This document shows, in pieces, positions 36,201 to 44,222 of a stretch of DNA of 64,000 bases (its first letter is position 1; each line of letters begins with the position of its first letter). This DNA comes from an uncultured Roseovarius sp. (GTDB lineage: Bacteria; Pseudomonadota; Alphaproteobacteria; Rhodobacterales; Rhodobacteraceae): NCBI GenBank assembly GCA_947497295.1, contig CANMFU010000002.1, forward strand, positions 372,001 through 436,000, given 5' to 3'. A program made the translations under genes and the position numbers. The notes under the pieces were generated by a model. It was not told the DNA's origin. It saw nothing but the letters and a program-made list of their open reading frames with translations, and ran no database searches.

Positions 36201-37311
36201 CGCCGGTGACGTCATCGGGCTGGACGAGGCAGGTGGCAAGGGTCTGTTCCGTATCGACCGGGTCGAGCAGATGGGCAATGCGCAGCGCGTCGACGGAGTG
36301 CGAATCGAACCCGAAAGCTATCGGCCAATTCACATCGCCGATATTGCGCCCTCGGTGCGGCCGTTTGTGCCGCCGGTGCCGGTGCTCCCGCTATTTCTGG
36401 ATCTGCCGCTGATGACAGGAAGCGAGGTTCCGCATGCGCCGCACCTCGCGGTGACAGCGCGGCCCTGGCCGGGCGCTGTGGCGCTGCATGTTGGCGCAAG
36501 TGATGCAAATTACCGGCTGGACAGCTTGATCGAGGCGCGCGCGACAGTCGGTTTGCTGGAAACGCCACTTGCACCCGCCCCTGCCGGACTGATCGATCGA
36601 GGTGAAGGTGTGGCGGTGCGGATGCTGTCAGGCCAATTGCAAAGTGTTGATCATGACGCCCTGCTAAGCGGTGCTAACTTGTGCGCGATCGGCGACGGCA
36701 CCCCCGATGGCTGGGAGGTGATGCAATTTCGTGATGCTGTGTTAGTCGGGACGGACACCTATATCCTCAGCCATCGGCTGCGTGGGCAGCTAGGCACGGA
36801 GGAGGCAGGCGACCTTGGATGGGAAAAGGGCAGCTTCATTGTGATGTTGGACGGGATTCCAAACCAGATTAACCTGGCCGATACAATGCGGCGCCGTGCC
36901 CAGCATTATCGCATCGGACCAGCTGGCCGACCTATGGACGATCCGTCATTCCAGCATGACGTCATAGCGTTCGAAGGAGTCGGCCTGCGCCCCTACAGCC
37001 CAGCGCATCTGCGCAGCTTGCGCCAGCCGGGAGGTGCGGTTGACGTAAGCTGGATAAGGCGAACGCGCATTGACGGAGACAGGTGGGACACGCCTGAGGT
37101 TCCCTTGGGCGAAGAAAGCGAGAGCTATGTTCTGCGTATCATTAAAAATGACAACGTGCTGAGGGAGCACGTCCTGACTGAGCCCCACTGGCGATATGAG
37201 CATACTGCGCAGGCTGCTGATGGTGCTGGAATGTCCTTTGGGATACATGTCGCGCAAGTTTCGGCCAAGTTTGGCCCGGGCGTGTTCGCAAAGACGATGA
37301 TGGAGGGCTAA
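33292..37311 (+). CDS. GTA g15, large tail/host-interaction protein with TIM-barrel domain
   Basis: 1339 residues, the largest GTA gene. N-terminal Gly-rich hydrophobic segment; beta-rich hub part (FAEV-like VPQFTFEVTRP). A TIM-barrel (GTA_TIM) domain is visible from about residue 460 to 750 (SFCIGSEMRGLTQIR, IGYAADWSEYFGYQPQDG, IDFIGIDNYMPLSDWRD, PIRFTEIGCAAVDKG), with glycosidase-like Glu in FTEIGC. C-terminal phage tail and fibronectin-like strands follow. It probably forms the central fibre or baseplate and touches the recipient cell. Stretches of the 3' half use slightly less biased codons than neighbours, common for fibre genes. Confidence 0.93.
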   Translation: MATILLSAAGAAIGGSIGGTVAGLSMAAIGRFAGGVIGRSIDQRLMGQGSDVVDTGRANRLRLTGSGEGDAIAQVYGRMRVAGQIIWATEFREDVNVSRAGGGKGAPKAPKVRQFSYSVSVALALCEGEISHVGRVWADGTEVARDSLTMRVYTGTRDQLPDPRIEAVEGAGTVPAYRGTAYVVIEDLELGDFGNRVPQFTFEVTRPSQADQDPAGLDPVRSVRAVALLPGSGEYTLATTPVRMNFGPGSSALANVNTPSGKSDFATALTNMTGELPQCSSTSLVVSWFGDDLRCGDCKLRPKVEQKKYDSSNMPWSVAGLTRSTAVQVPQVDGRTIYGGTPTDESVIEAIEALKSAGQDVMFYPFILMDQMQGNALPDPYSETDGQPPLPWRGRITLSEAPGRAGSPDGGPGADAEVAAFFGMAAASDFLLTAQLPPPPPRPFVPGQDRPPFQWPLSGATTAPGPVRYTGPDEWSYRRFILHNAALCAAADGVESFCIGSEMRGLTQIRGAGGSFPAVAALIALAAEVRALLGPDVKIGYAADWSEYFGYQPQDGTGDRYFHLDPLWADDNIDFIGIDNYMPLSDWRDGVDHADAGSGSIYDLDYLKDNIEGGEGYDWFYHSSEARAAQIRTPITDDAYGEPWIWRYKDIRNWWLNGHHDRIGGVRAALPSAWVPGSKPIRFTEIGCAAVDKGTNEPNKFVDAKSSESALPHFSDGRRDELIQRQYLRAMRDYWTDPVHNPVSVEYGAPMIDMDRAYVWAWDARPFPFFPNNQGLWDDGRNHGLGHWITGRTSSRSLASVVEEITARAGLQHVDTSKLHGYVSGYIVDQVADARSALQPLMLRYGFDAVERDGVLMFRMRDGLADTRIGIDHLVRDGESGSRLDETRAGAAEIAGRVRLRFIEADGDFEVIAEEAILPDIATHAVSTSEIPLAMTRAEGRAVTERWLSEARVSTDTVRLTLPPSQLALGAGDVIGLDEAGGKGLFRIDRVEQMGNAQRVDGVRIEPESYRPIHIADIAPSVRPFVPPVPVLPLFLDLPLMTGSEVPHAPHLAVTARPWPGAVALHVGASDANYRLDSLIEARATVGLLETPLAPAPAGLIDRGEGVAVRMLSGQLQSVDHDALLSGANLCAIGDGTPDGWEVMQFRDAVLVGTDTYILSHRLRGQLGTEEAGDLGWEKGSFIVMLDGIPNQINLADTMRRRAQHYRIGPAGRPMDDPSFQHDVIAFEGVGLRPYSPAHLRSLRQPGGAVDVSWIRRTRIDGDRWDTPEVPLGEESESYVLRIIKNDNVLREHVLTEPHWRYEHTAQAADGAGMSFGIHVAQVSAKFGPGVFAKTMMEG

Positions 37312-37521
37312 CCCGCAATTACCGGAATAAGAAGTCTGCGGCTGACTGTAAGTCCGGCCGCAGGCTCATCGCCCGACGAGCAGATCGAACGTCGGCTTAT
37401 GTGGCTCCGATCATCAAGCTCATCCCTGTAGATTCACAATTTCGATGTATCCTTCCACGGCATTGCGTTTTGCCATTGCCGCGCGTGTGCTATATTGAAC
37501 CGCAGGAAAAGGAGCTTGGAC

Positions 37522-38328
37522 ATGGGCAAATCGTACGCAAGGCTGACCGAATGCGATCCGGTCTGGGATCAAATCAAAACTGAAGCAGACGCCGCCGTCA
37601 AGGACGAGCCCCTGCTGGGCGGCTTGGTCCATTCCAGCATTTTGCACCATAAATCACTGGATTCGTCACTGGCCTATCGCACATCGATGAAGCTAGCGTC
37701 GAACGAGATGCCCGAGCAGATCCTGCGGGAAATCTGCGACTGGGCCTATCGCAGCGATCCCGATATCGGAATTGCAGCGCGTGCGGATATCGTGGCGGTT
37801 TATGACCGCGATCCGGCGTGCGACCGCTACATACTGCCGCTGCTGTTCTTCAAAGGATTTCAGGCGCTTCAGGCTTACCGTATCTCGCATTGGCTGTGGC
37901 GCGAGGGGCGCCGTGACATGGCGCGCTTCTTTCAGATGCGCGTTTCCGAGGTATTTGGGGTCGATATTCATCCAGCTGCCAGAATTGGTAAGGGCATAAT
38001 GATCGACCACGCCCATAGCATCGTCATCGGAGAGACGGCAGTAGTGGGCGATAACGTGTCGATGCTGCATTCGGTGACGTTGGGCGGCACGGGCAAGGAA
38101 GAAGAGGACCGGCACCCCAAGATCGCCGACGGCGTCCTGATCGGCGCAGGCGCAAAGGTTCTCGGCAACATAAAGGTCGGCTATTGCAGCCGTATTGCCG
38201 CCGGATCGGTCGTGTTGGAGGAGGTACCTCCTTGCAAGACCGTGGCCGGCGTTCCCGCCCGGATCGTCGGCGAGGCAGGGTGTGACCAGCCTTCAGTGCG
38301 CATGGATCAGTTGCTGGGCGTGCGGTGA
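37522..38328 (+). CDS. cysE: Serine O-acetyltransferase
   Basis: 268 residues; acetylates serine with acetyl-CoA in the first step of cysteine synthesis. An N-terminal helical domain (VWDQIKTEADAAVKDEP) precedes a left-handed beta helix of hexapeptide repeats (GVDIHPAARIGKGIMIDH, GETAVVGDNVSMLHSVTLGG). Catalytic His are in DHAHSIVIG and RHPKI. The ATG at 37522 has AAGGAG 7 bases upstream; the TTG nine codons earlier is unlikely. It follows the GTA cluster by 210 bp and ends in a bidirectional terminator. Confidence 0.95.
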   Translation: MGKSYARLTECDPVWDQIKTEADAAVKDEPLLGGLVHSSILHHKSLDSSLAYRTSMKLASNEMPEQILREICDWAYRSDPDIGIAARADIVAVYDRDPACDRYILPLLFFKGFQALQAYRISHWLWREGRRDMARFFQMRVSEVFGVDIHPAARIGKGIMIDHAHSIVIGETAVVGDNVSMLHSVTLGGTGKEEEDRHPKIADGVLIGAGAKVLGNIKVGYCSRIAAGSVVLEEVPPCKTVAGVPARIVGEAGCDQPSVRMDQLLGVR

Positions 38329-38362
38329 CCTAAAAGGCCGATATGTTCTGTTGTCAGGTACC

Positions 38363-38393
38363 AAAAGGGCGGATAAATCCATCCGCCCTTTTT
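38363..38393. terminator. Bidirectional terminator between cysE and outer-membrane gene
   Basis: 12-bp perfect stem AAAAGGGCGGAT / ATCCGCCCTTTT with loop AAATCC. Five T follow on the plus strand, and four to five T arise on the minus strand from the A-run, so it serves both convergent genes. Confidence 0.9.
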
Positions 38394-38409
38394 CATTGTC
38401 CTGCAAATT

Positions 38410-39336
38410 TTAGTAGAGATTGTCCACAAGGGTCGACAGTGCATTGTGACGCGGCGCCATGATGCTGTCAGCCAGACTGTTAAGCGGAGCATTGCTGCCG
38501 CGCGCGCCAAAGGGGATCGTTACGCCCAAACGGACCGTATCCACATCAGCATCCCCGCCGCCGCTGACATCAAGATTGGTACGAGCCAATTCAAGCGAAA
38601 GCTGTGCAGGTACGTTTGAGACCTGGCGCAGATCATATCCCATACCTATGCCATATGAGGTGGCATCGACATTCGCTACATCGAAGTTGACGCGGCTGAT
38701 ACCACCGAAACCGACAAAGCCGGAACCGAAATTATGGCTCGCTGCAATGCCGTAACTGGTAAGGTTCGTTCCGCCAAAACGGGTATCGAGATCACTCAGC
38801 TGCCAATGTCCGGCAATTTTTGTGTTTTCTGTCGGCGTATAGGCGACATTAAGGCCATAATCCATCCAGTCGGATGTACTGCCAAGACCTCCGACCGACG
38901 CATCGGTCCAGCCGAGATTCGCCTCGGCCTGAAGCAACTGATTGCCGTAACCGCCGGTAATACCGTAGGATGTGGCATCCGCACTAACAGCCAGAGCACC
39001 GTTGCCATCGAGATCGGTGTAGTCGACATATCCTCCGAACATCGCGCCGGTATACGTACGATACTGCAGCTTCATCCCCAAATCGCTGATGTTGACGTCA
39101 CCGCCACCATCGGGGTCAACATGCGCGAATGTGCCGTTCAAAGCTAAGCTCCAACCATTCTCAAACGCAAAATTTCCAACCGCATCTAAAGTGTACGCGT
39201 TTTCGTCGCCGCCACCGTTAGAAATCGACGAATGCGCATATCCCAGCGTCGCTGCGCCTGAAATATCCTGTGCCAAACCCGCTGTTGGCAATGTCAGCAG
39301 GGCACATGCCAACAGTTTGCTTGTTTTAATCGTCAC
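38410..39336 (-). CDS. Outer-membrane beta-barrel protein, porin-like
   Basis: 308 residues. Signal peptide of about 22 residues (MTIKTSKLLACALLTLPTAG, cleavage near GLA-QD), followed by alternating amphipathic strands rich in Gly, Tyr and Asn. The motif SYGI recurs three times (ATSYGITGGYG, LTSYGIAASH, ATSYGIGMGYD), and DATSYGI twice, suggesting repeated hairpin units. Asp/Gly-rich loops (DPDGGGDVN, GGGDADVD) may bind calcium. I chose the GTG at 39336, which has GAGGTGA 6 bases before; a GTG at 39345 would overlap that site. Length is close to small Rhodobacteraceae porins, but the C-terminus ends LVDNLY rather than a typical terminal Phe and carries an extra non-strand tail. Confidence 0.75.
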   Translation of the reverse strand: MTIKTSKLLACALLTLPTAGLAQDISGAATLGYAHSSISNGGGDENAYTLDAVGNFAFENGWSLALNGTFAHVDPDGGGDVNISDLGMKLQYRTYTGAMFGGYVDYTDLDGNGALAVSADATSYGITGGYGNQLLQAEANLGWTDASVGGLGSTSDWMDYGLNVAYTPTENTKIAGHWQLSDLDTRFGGTNLTSYGIAASHNFGSGFVGFGGISRVNFDVANVDATSYGIGMGYDLRQVSNVPAQLSLELARTNLDVSGGGDADVDTVRLGVTIPFGARGSNAPLNSLADSIMAPRHNALSTLVDNLY

Positions 39337-39555
39337 AACGCTCACCTCAGTTTTTTTATCATAACCAAACTATGTGATTCATCAGTTCGCTTCGATTGGC
39401 AACATGCCCCTTTCGCTATTGCTGTGACGAGTTGCACAAAAGACTCGCATGTCGAAAATTGGATCTTTTGCAAAGCGATAGGACATGAAAAAGCGCACCC
39501 GAAGATGCGCTGTTTCTTGCCTCCAACGGATCATTTGGCGATGTTCTAAGCCGCG
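39337..39555. promoter_or_regulatory. Intergenic region with porin promoter side and pdh terminator
   Basis: 219 bp between the porin-like gene and pdhC, both on the minus strand. It is unusually AT-rich near the porin start (TTTTTTTATCATAACC at about 39352-39367). The only clear element is the pdhC terminator at 39487-39511. No small gene seen. Confidence 0.5.
39487..39511 (-). terminator. Terminator of the pdh operon with UUCG tetraloop
   Basis: On the minus strand AGCGCATC-TTCG-GGTGCGCT forms an 8-bp stem (one wobble) closed by the very stable UUCG tetraloop, then TTTTTC. Located 45 bp after the pdhC stop. Confidence 0.85.
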
Positions 39556-40860
39556 TCAGGCCAGCATCACCATCGGGTTTTCCAGATTTTCCACGATATG
39601 CTTCAGCAAGTCAGCCCCCAACGCGCCGTCAATCACACGGTGATCGACGCTGAGCGTCACCGACATGACTGTTGCAATTGCAAGCTCGCCGTCCTTGCCA
39701 ACCACGGGCTTTTTCACGCCCGCGCCTACGGCCAGGATCGCGCCATGCGGCGGGTTTATGACCGCATCGAAATTGTCGATGCCGAACATGCCAAGGTTGG
39801 AGATGGCGAAACTGCCGCCCTGATATTCATGCGGCGCCAGTTTCCGGTCGCGGGCGCGGCCGGCCAAATCTTTCATTTCAGCAGATAGCGCCGACAGGGA
39901 TTTCATGTCGGCATCTTTGAGAACCGGCGTGAACAGCCCGCCCTCGATAGCGACGGCGACGGCCACATCAGACGGCTTGAGTTGTAGCACCCTGTCACCG
40001 GCCCAGACGGCATTTGCCGTTGGCACGGATTGCAGGGCCAGCGCGCAGGCCTTGATGATGAAGTCGTTGACGCTGAGCTTGACGCCGCGTCCCTCAAGCT
40101 GCTTGTTCAAATCGCCCCGGAATTTCAGCAGCGCATCCAGACGGATATCACGGCGCAGATAGAAATGCGGTACCGTCTGCTTGGCCTCGGTCAGGCGGGC
40201 GGCGATGGTCTTGCGCATGCCGTCCAGCTTGACCTCGGTATACTCGCGGCCCTCGTAGATCTTCGCCACGGCATCGGCGGATTGGCCAACCTTGGCCGGT
40301 TCGGTTGCAGCGGGCGCACCGACTGCATCCGCTTCGGCAGTCTTGGGCGCGGGCTCTGCGCTGGCGCCCTCCACGTCGGCCTTGACGATGCGGCCATGCG
40401 GTCCGGAGCCTTCAATCTGGCTCAGGTCCAGCCCCTTGTCCGCCGCAATCCGGCGCGCGAGGGGCGAGGCGAAGATGCGCTCGCCGTCCTTGCCTTTGGG
40501 CGCGGCCGGAGCCTCGGTCGCAGCGCCTGCCTTCACATCGTCTTTCGGGGCTGCGTCCTTCTTGGCTTCCTTGGCCGGAGCCGGTTCGGGATCGCTGCCG
40601 ATATCATCGGCGCTTTCACCCTCTTCCAGCAGGACGGCGATGGCGGTGTTCACCTTCACGCCTTCGGTGCCTTCGGCAATCAGAATCTTGCCGATAGTCC
40701 CCTCATCGACGGCCTCGAATTCCATCGTCGCCTTGTCAGTCTCGATCTCGGCCAGCAGATCGCCGGAGGATACGGTGTCGCCCTCTTTGACCAACCATTT
40801 CGCCAGCGTGCCTTCCTCCATCGTCGGCGAAAGCGCGGGCATCAGAATTTCAGTTGGCAT
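39556..40860 (-). CDS. pdhC: Pyruvate dehydrogenase E2, dihydrolipoamide acetyltransferase
   Basis: 434 residues. N-terminal lipoyl domain (1-80; lipoylated Lys in ETDKATME at about 43), an Ala/Pro linker, the E1/E3-binding domain at about 130-165 ([32 protein letters not shown]), and the catalytic acetyltransferase domain with [14 protein letters not shown]. It transfers the acetyl group to CoA. One lipoyl domain only; another lies on PdhB. Overlaps the small DUF5076 gene by one base. Confidence 0.96.
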   Translation of the reverse strand: MPTEILMPALSPTMEEGTLAKWLVKEGDTVSSGDLLAEIETDKATMEFEAVDEGTIGKILIAEGTEGVKVNTAIAVLLEEGESADDIGSDPEPAPAKEAKKDAAPKDDVKAGAATEAPAAPKGKDGERIFASPLARRIAADKGLDLSQIEGSGPHGRIVKADVEGASAEPAPKTAEADAVGAPAATEPAKVGQSADAVAKIYEGREYTEVKLDGMRKTIAARLTEAKQTVPHFYLRRDIRLDALLKFRGDLNKQLEGRGVKLSVNDFIIKACALALQSVPTANAVWAGDRVLQLKPSDVAVAVAIEGGLFTPVLKDADMKSLSALSAEMKDLAGRARDRKLAPHEYQGGSFAISNLGMFGIDNFDAVINPPHGAILAVGAGVKKPVVGKDGELAIATVMSVTLSVDHRVIDGALGADLLKHIVENLENPMVMLA

Positions 40861-41114
40861 CAGTCAATCTCCTCGACAAGAATACGGCTCCAGGGTTCCT
40901 TGACCCAGCCGCCTTCGGTGCGGGCCGAATACGCGGACAGTATTTGCGGCAGGTGCGTGCGTAACCAATCCAGCCGATCCTCATCGCTGGCGTCGTCCCC
41001 AGCTTCTTCGTCCACGAACTCGCGCGGCACCACGATCCGGTAACGCGTCTCCCCTTCGGGCCCATCCAGCACATAGGCCTGCCGGGTGGGGTTGAAATGG
41101 AACAGCTCACTCAT
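40860..41114 (-). CDS. Small conserved protein between pdhB and pdhC (DUF5076-like)
   Basis: 84-residue acidic soluble protein ([35 protein letters not shown]). It overlaps pdhB by 4 bp and pdhC by 1 bp, so it is certainly co-translated with the complex. I recall a DUF5076-type protein at this locus in related genomes. No catalytic motif; perhaps an assembly or regulatory partner of the dehydrogenase complex. Confidence 0.8.
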   Translation of the reverse strand: MSELFHFNPTRQAYVLDGPEGETRYRIVVPREFVDEEAGDDASDEDRLDWLRTHLPQILSAYSARTEGGWVKEPWSRILVEEID

Positions 41115-42484
41115 CGGTAGGTCACTTTATGAACCGCTTCCAGAACCTCTTTGGTCGAGGTCAGGGCCAGCTTTTCAAGGTTCGCCGCATAGGGCATCGG
41201 GACATCCTTGCCGAGGCAATTAATCACCGGCGCGTCCAGATAATCGAACGCGCGCTCCATGATGACAGCCGACAGGTGGTTGCCGATGGAAGCGACAGGG
41301 AAGCCCTCTTCGACGGTCACGCAGCGGTTGGTTTTCATCACCGACGCGATGACGGTGTCGTAATCGATGGGGCGTAGAGTGCGCAGATCAATCACCTCGG
41401 CAGAGATTCCATCCTCGGCCAGCTTTTCAGCCGCCTCCAGTGCGTAGGTCATGCCGATGCCAAAGCTGACGATGGTCACATCCTCGCCCTCGCGCCAGAC
41501 GCGCGCCTTGCCGAACGGCACGGTGAAATCGTCCATGACCGGCACGTCAAAGGATTTGCCGTAAAGTATCTCGTTTTCGAGAAAGATCACCGGGTTCGGA
41601 TCGCGAATGGCCGTTTTCAGCAGGCCCTTGGCATCGGAGGCCGAATAGGGCTGCACCACTTTCAGGCCGGGAATATGTGCATACCATGCCGCATAATCCT
41701 GTGAGTGCTGCGCGCCTACACGCGCGGCGGCGCCGTTGGGGCCGCGGAACACGATGGGACAGCCCATCTGGCCGCCCGACATATAGAGCGTTTTCGCCGC
41801 CGAGTTGATGATCTGGTCAATCGCCTGCATGGCGAAATTCCACGTCATGAATTCCACGATAGGCCGCAAGCCGCCAAAGGCCGCACCGACACCGATACCC
41901 GCAAAGCCATGTTCGGTAATCGGCGTGTCGATTACGCGCCGGGCACTGAATTCCTCCAGCAGGTTCTGGGTGATCTTGTAGGCGCCCTGATATTCGGCCA
42001 CCTCTTCGCCCATGATGAACACATCGTCGTCGTTGCGCATTTCCTCGGCCATGGCGGCGTTCAGCGCCTCGCGCACGGTCTGCTTTTTCGTCTCTGTTCC
42101 TTCAGGCCAATCGGGGCTGCGGTCCGGCTCCGGTGCTTTCGCTTTGGCCGGAGCGGCCTTGGGTGCATCCGATTTCGGCGCCTCCTTTGGCTCGGATTTG
42201 GGCGCGTCGGTCTTGGCGTCGCTTATATCGTCACCGCTCTCGCCCTCCTCCAGCAGCACGGCGATGGCGGTGTTCACCTTAACGCCTTCGGTGCCGGCCT
42301 CGATCAGGATCTTGCCAATCGTGCCTTCATCCACGGCCTCGAATTCCATCGTGGCCTTGTCGGTTTCAATCTCGGCCAGAATATCGCCCGAGCTTACGGT
42401 ATCGCCTTCGCTCACCAGCCACTTGGCCAGTGTTCCCTCTTCCATCGTAGGGCTGAGAGCAGGCATGAGAATTTCTGTCGGCAT
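41111..42484 (-). CDS. pdhB: Pyruvate dehydrogenase E1 beta with N-terminal lipoyl domain
   Basis: 457 residues. Residues 1-80 are a lipoyl domain almost identical in protein sequence to that of PdhC. A Pro/Ala/Lys linker (to about 130) leads into E1-beta ([50 protein letters not shown]). It binds thiamine diphosphate at the interface with E1-alpha. The lipoyl fusion on E1-beta is a known alphaproteobacterial arrangement. Confidence 0.96.
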   Translation of the reverse strand: MPTEILMPALSPTMEEGTLAKWLVSEGDTVSSGDILAEIETDKATMEFEAVDEGTIGKILIEAGTEGVKVNTAIAVLLEEGESGDDISDAKTDAPKSEPKEAPKSDAPKAAPAKAKAPEPDRSPDWPEGTETKKQTVREALNAAMAEEMRNDDDVFIMGEEVAEYQGAYKITQNLLEEFSARRVIDTPITEHGFAGIGVGAAFGGLRPIVEFMTWNFAMQAIDQIINSAAKTLYMSGGQMGCPIVFRGPNGAAARVGAQHSQDYAAWYAHIPGLKVVQPYSASDAKGLLKTAIRDPNPVIFLENEILYGKSFDVPVMDDFTVPFGKARVWREGEDVTIVSFGIGMTYALEAAEKLAEDGISAEVIDLRTLRPIDYDTVIASVMKTNRCVTVEEGFPVASIGNHLSAVIMERAFDYLDAPVINCLGKDVPMPYAANLEKLALTSTKEVLEAVHKVTYR

Positions 42485-42496
42485 GTGTATGGCTCC

Positions 42497-43507
42497 TCAG
42501 GCTTTCTGCGGCACGGCGTCGGCGTAGACGTCTGTCCACAGCTCAGCAGAGTCCGGCTCGGGGCTGTCCTTGGCAAATTCGGCGGACGCGTTGACGATCT
42601 TCTTGATCTCCTTGTCGACCGATTTCAGATCATCCTCGGTTGCATGCTTGCCCGTCAACAGCAGGTCGCGGACATGTTCGATGCAGTCCTTTTCTTCGCG
42701 TATCTTCTGCACTTCTTCGCGGGTGCGATACTTGGCCGGGTCCGACATTGAATGGCCGCGATAGCGATATGTCTTCATCTCAAGAATGTACGGCCCCTTG
42801 CCGGACCGGCAATGCGCCACGGCCTTTTCGCCGGCTTCCTTGACGGCCAGAACGTCCATGCCATCCACCGCCTCTCCGGGGATGCCGAACGCCTCACCCC
42901 GCTTGTAAAGCTCGGGCGACGAGGTGGAGCGTTTCTGCGCTGTGCCCATGGCGTAGTTATTGTTTTCAATGACGAAAATAACCGGCAGCTCCCAAAGGGC
43001 GGCCATGTTGAACGTCTCGTAGACCTGGCCCTGATTGGCCGCGCCATCACCGAAATAGGTGAATGTCACCCGGTCATTGCCGCGATATTTGTCGGAAAAC
43101 GCCAGCCCGGCGCCCAGCGGCACGTTTGCCCCGACAATGCCATGCCCGCCATAAAAATGCTTTTCTTTCGAGAACATGTGCATCGAGCCGCCCTTGCCGC
43201 GGCTATAGCCATCCTCGCGGCCGGTCAGCTCTGCCATGACACCGTTCGGGCTCATGCCGCAGGCCAGCATATGCCCGTGGTCGCGATATGTCGTGATGCG
43301 CTTGTCGCCCTCTTCGGCCGCAGCCTCAAGCCCGACGACGATAGCCTCCTGGCCGATGTAAAGGTGACAGAATCCGCCGATCAGGCCCATGCCGTATAGC
43401 TGTCCTGCCTTTTCCTCGAATCGCCGGATCAGCAGCATGTCGTAATAATACGCCTTCAGATCCTCCGCCGAAGCGTTTGATTTGCTTGCTTTCTTCTGGG
43501 CAGCCAT
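42497..43507 (-). CDS. pdhA: Pyruvate dehydrogenase E1 alpha
   Basis: 336 residues; first gene of the pdh operon. Decarboxylates pyruvate with thiamine diphosphate. The ThDP motif is GDGAANQGQVYETFNMAALW ending in ENNNYAMGT, and the conserved loop YRYRGHSMSDPAKYRTREE is intact. The ATG at 43507 is preceded by AAGGGGAT; the longer frame to 43534 adds nine codons without a better ribosome site. Confidence 0.95.
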   Translation of the reverse strand: MAAQKKASKSNASAEDLKAYYYDMLLIRRFEEKAGQLYGMGLIGGFCHLYIGQEAIVVGLEAAAEEGDKRITTYRDHGHMLACGMSPNGVMAELTGREDGYSRGKGGSMHMFSKEKHFYGGHGIVGANVPLGAGLAFSDKYRGNDRVTFTYFGDGAANQGQVYETFNMAALWELPVIFVIENNNYAMGTAQKRSTSSPELYKRGEAFGIPGEAVDGMDVLAVKEAGEKAVAHCRSGKGPYILEMKTYRYRGHSMSDPAKYRTREEVQKIREEKDCIEHVRDLLLTGKHATEDDLKSVDKEIKKIVNASAEFAKDSPEPDSAELWTDVYADAVPQKA

Positions 43508-43642
43508 TGGCAGATATCCCCTTGGTTGGCACATGTATCTCAGGATAGTTTAACGCTAAACTATGCTTGGCACAAACGGTGTACGCCCGATTTTGGAACG
43601 TGCAGACTTTGAGGATAGGCATTGGAACGCAATAAACGCAAG

Positions 43643-43763
43643 ACGCGTTAAAGCGTTTCGCCTTTAACCTGAGACATCAGATAAAGGCGAAATGCGCGCA
43701 AATTTGATATGTCACGCGCATTTCGTGAAAATCGGTGATTCAGGTTTTTCGCGAAACGCGTTA
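43643..43763. repeat. Intergenic palindromic element between pdhA and ftsB
   Basis: A dense set of dyads: GCGTTTCGCCTTTA pairs with TAAAGGCGAAATGC (43653-43666 and 43682-43695, one wobble), its loop having CTGA-GACA-TCAG. CGAAATGCGCG / CGCGCATTTCG (43688-43698 and 43715-43725) is an alternative partner of the same sequence. GCGTTTCGC also pairs with GCGAAACGC at 43751-43759, and TTTCGCGAAA (43747-43756) is a palindrome. The 8-bp ACGCGTTA flanks both ends (43643-43650, 43756-43763). It looks like a dispersed palindromic repeat; the copy reaches the ftsB stop codon. Confidence 0.65.
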
Positions 43764-44060
43764 GCGAATGACAATCTCATCGCTGCGGAGCAGGCCGATG
43801 ACGGACCGCGCCTGTTCGTCCAATAGATCGAGGTCCAGATAGGTATCGGACAGACGCCGTGTGAGGTTTTCCATCCTGAAGATGTCGGCGTTCAGCAGGT
43901 CCAGTTGCACCTGAAGCGCGTCGGCGCCGGCCTCAACCTCGGCCCTGCTGAACAGGCCAAAATCGCCCTGAACGGCAGCAAAGGTAAAGTATGTCCCCAG
44001 CGCAAACGCGATGGCGAAATAGACGAACACGCCCAGCGCAGGCTTTTTCCGGTTTGTCAC
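43761..44060 (-). CDS. ftsB: Septum formation initiator FtsB/DivIC
   Basis: 99-residue bitopic division protein. A cytoplasmic start (NRKKPALG) is followed by one membrane helix (about residues 9-30, VFVYFAIAFALGTYFTFAAV) and a periplasmic coiled coil (AGADALQVQLDLLNADIFRM, ENLTRRLSDTYLDLDLLDEQ), as in FtsB/DivIC. I chose GTG at 44060 with AAAGG upstream, because it gives the family length; a TTG at 44117 would extend it by 19 codons. Divergent from the aidB-like gene. Confidence 0.85.
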   Translation of the reverse strand: MTNRKKPALGVFVYFAIAFALGTYFTFAAVQGDFGLFSRAEVEAGADALQVQLDLLNADIFRMENLTRRLSDTYLDLDLLDEQARSVIGLLRSDEIVIR

Positions 44061-44222
44061 TGCATTTGCCTTTGTACTATCGGTCTCTGACGGACCTTTG
44101 CGGCGACCCTGCCACAATTGCCACAGGTTTGGAATCGTATTTTGCCAAAGCCCGCCAAGTGGCGACTGAGCGTTGCAATCTTGCGGCAGGCTCGCCTAAA
44201 TGCACACGCTAAAGGAGATACG

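Noticed and set aside
22391..37311. Active prophage
   Set aside because: No integrase, repressor, lysis or replication genes and no attachment repeats; the gene set and the short tape measure match a GTA.
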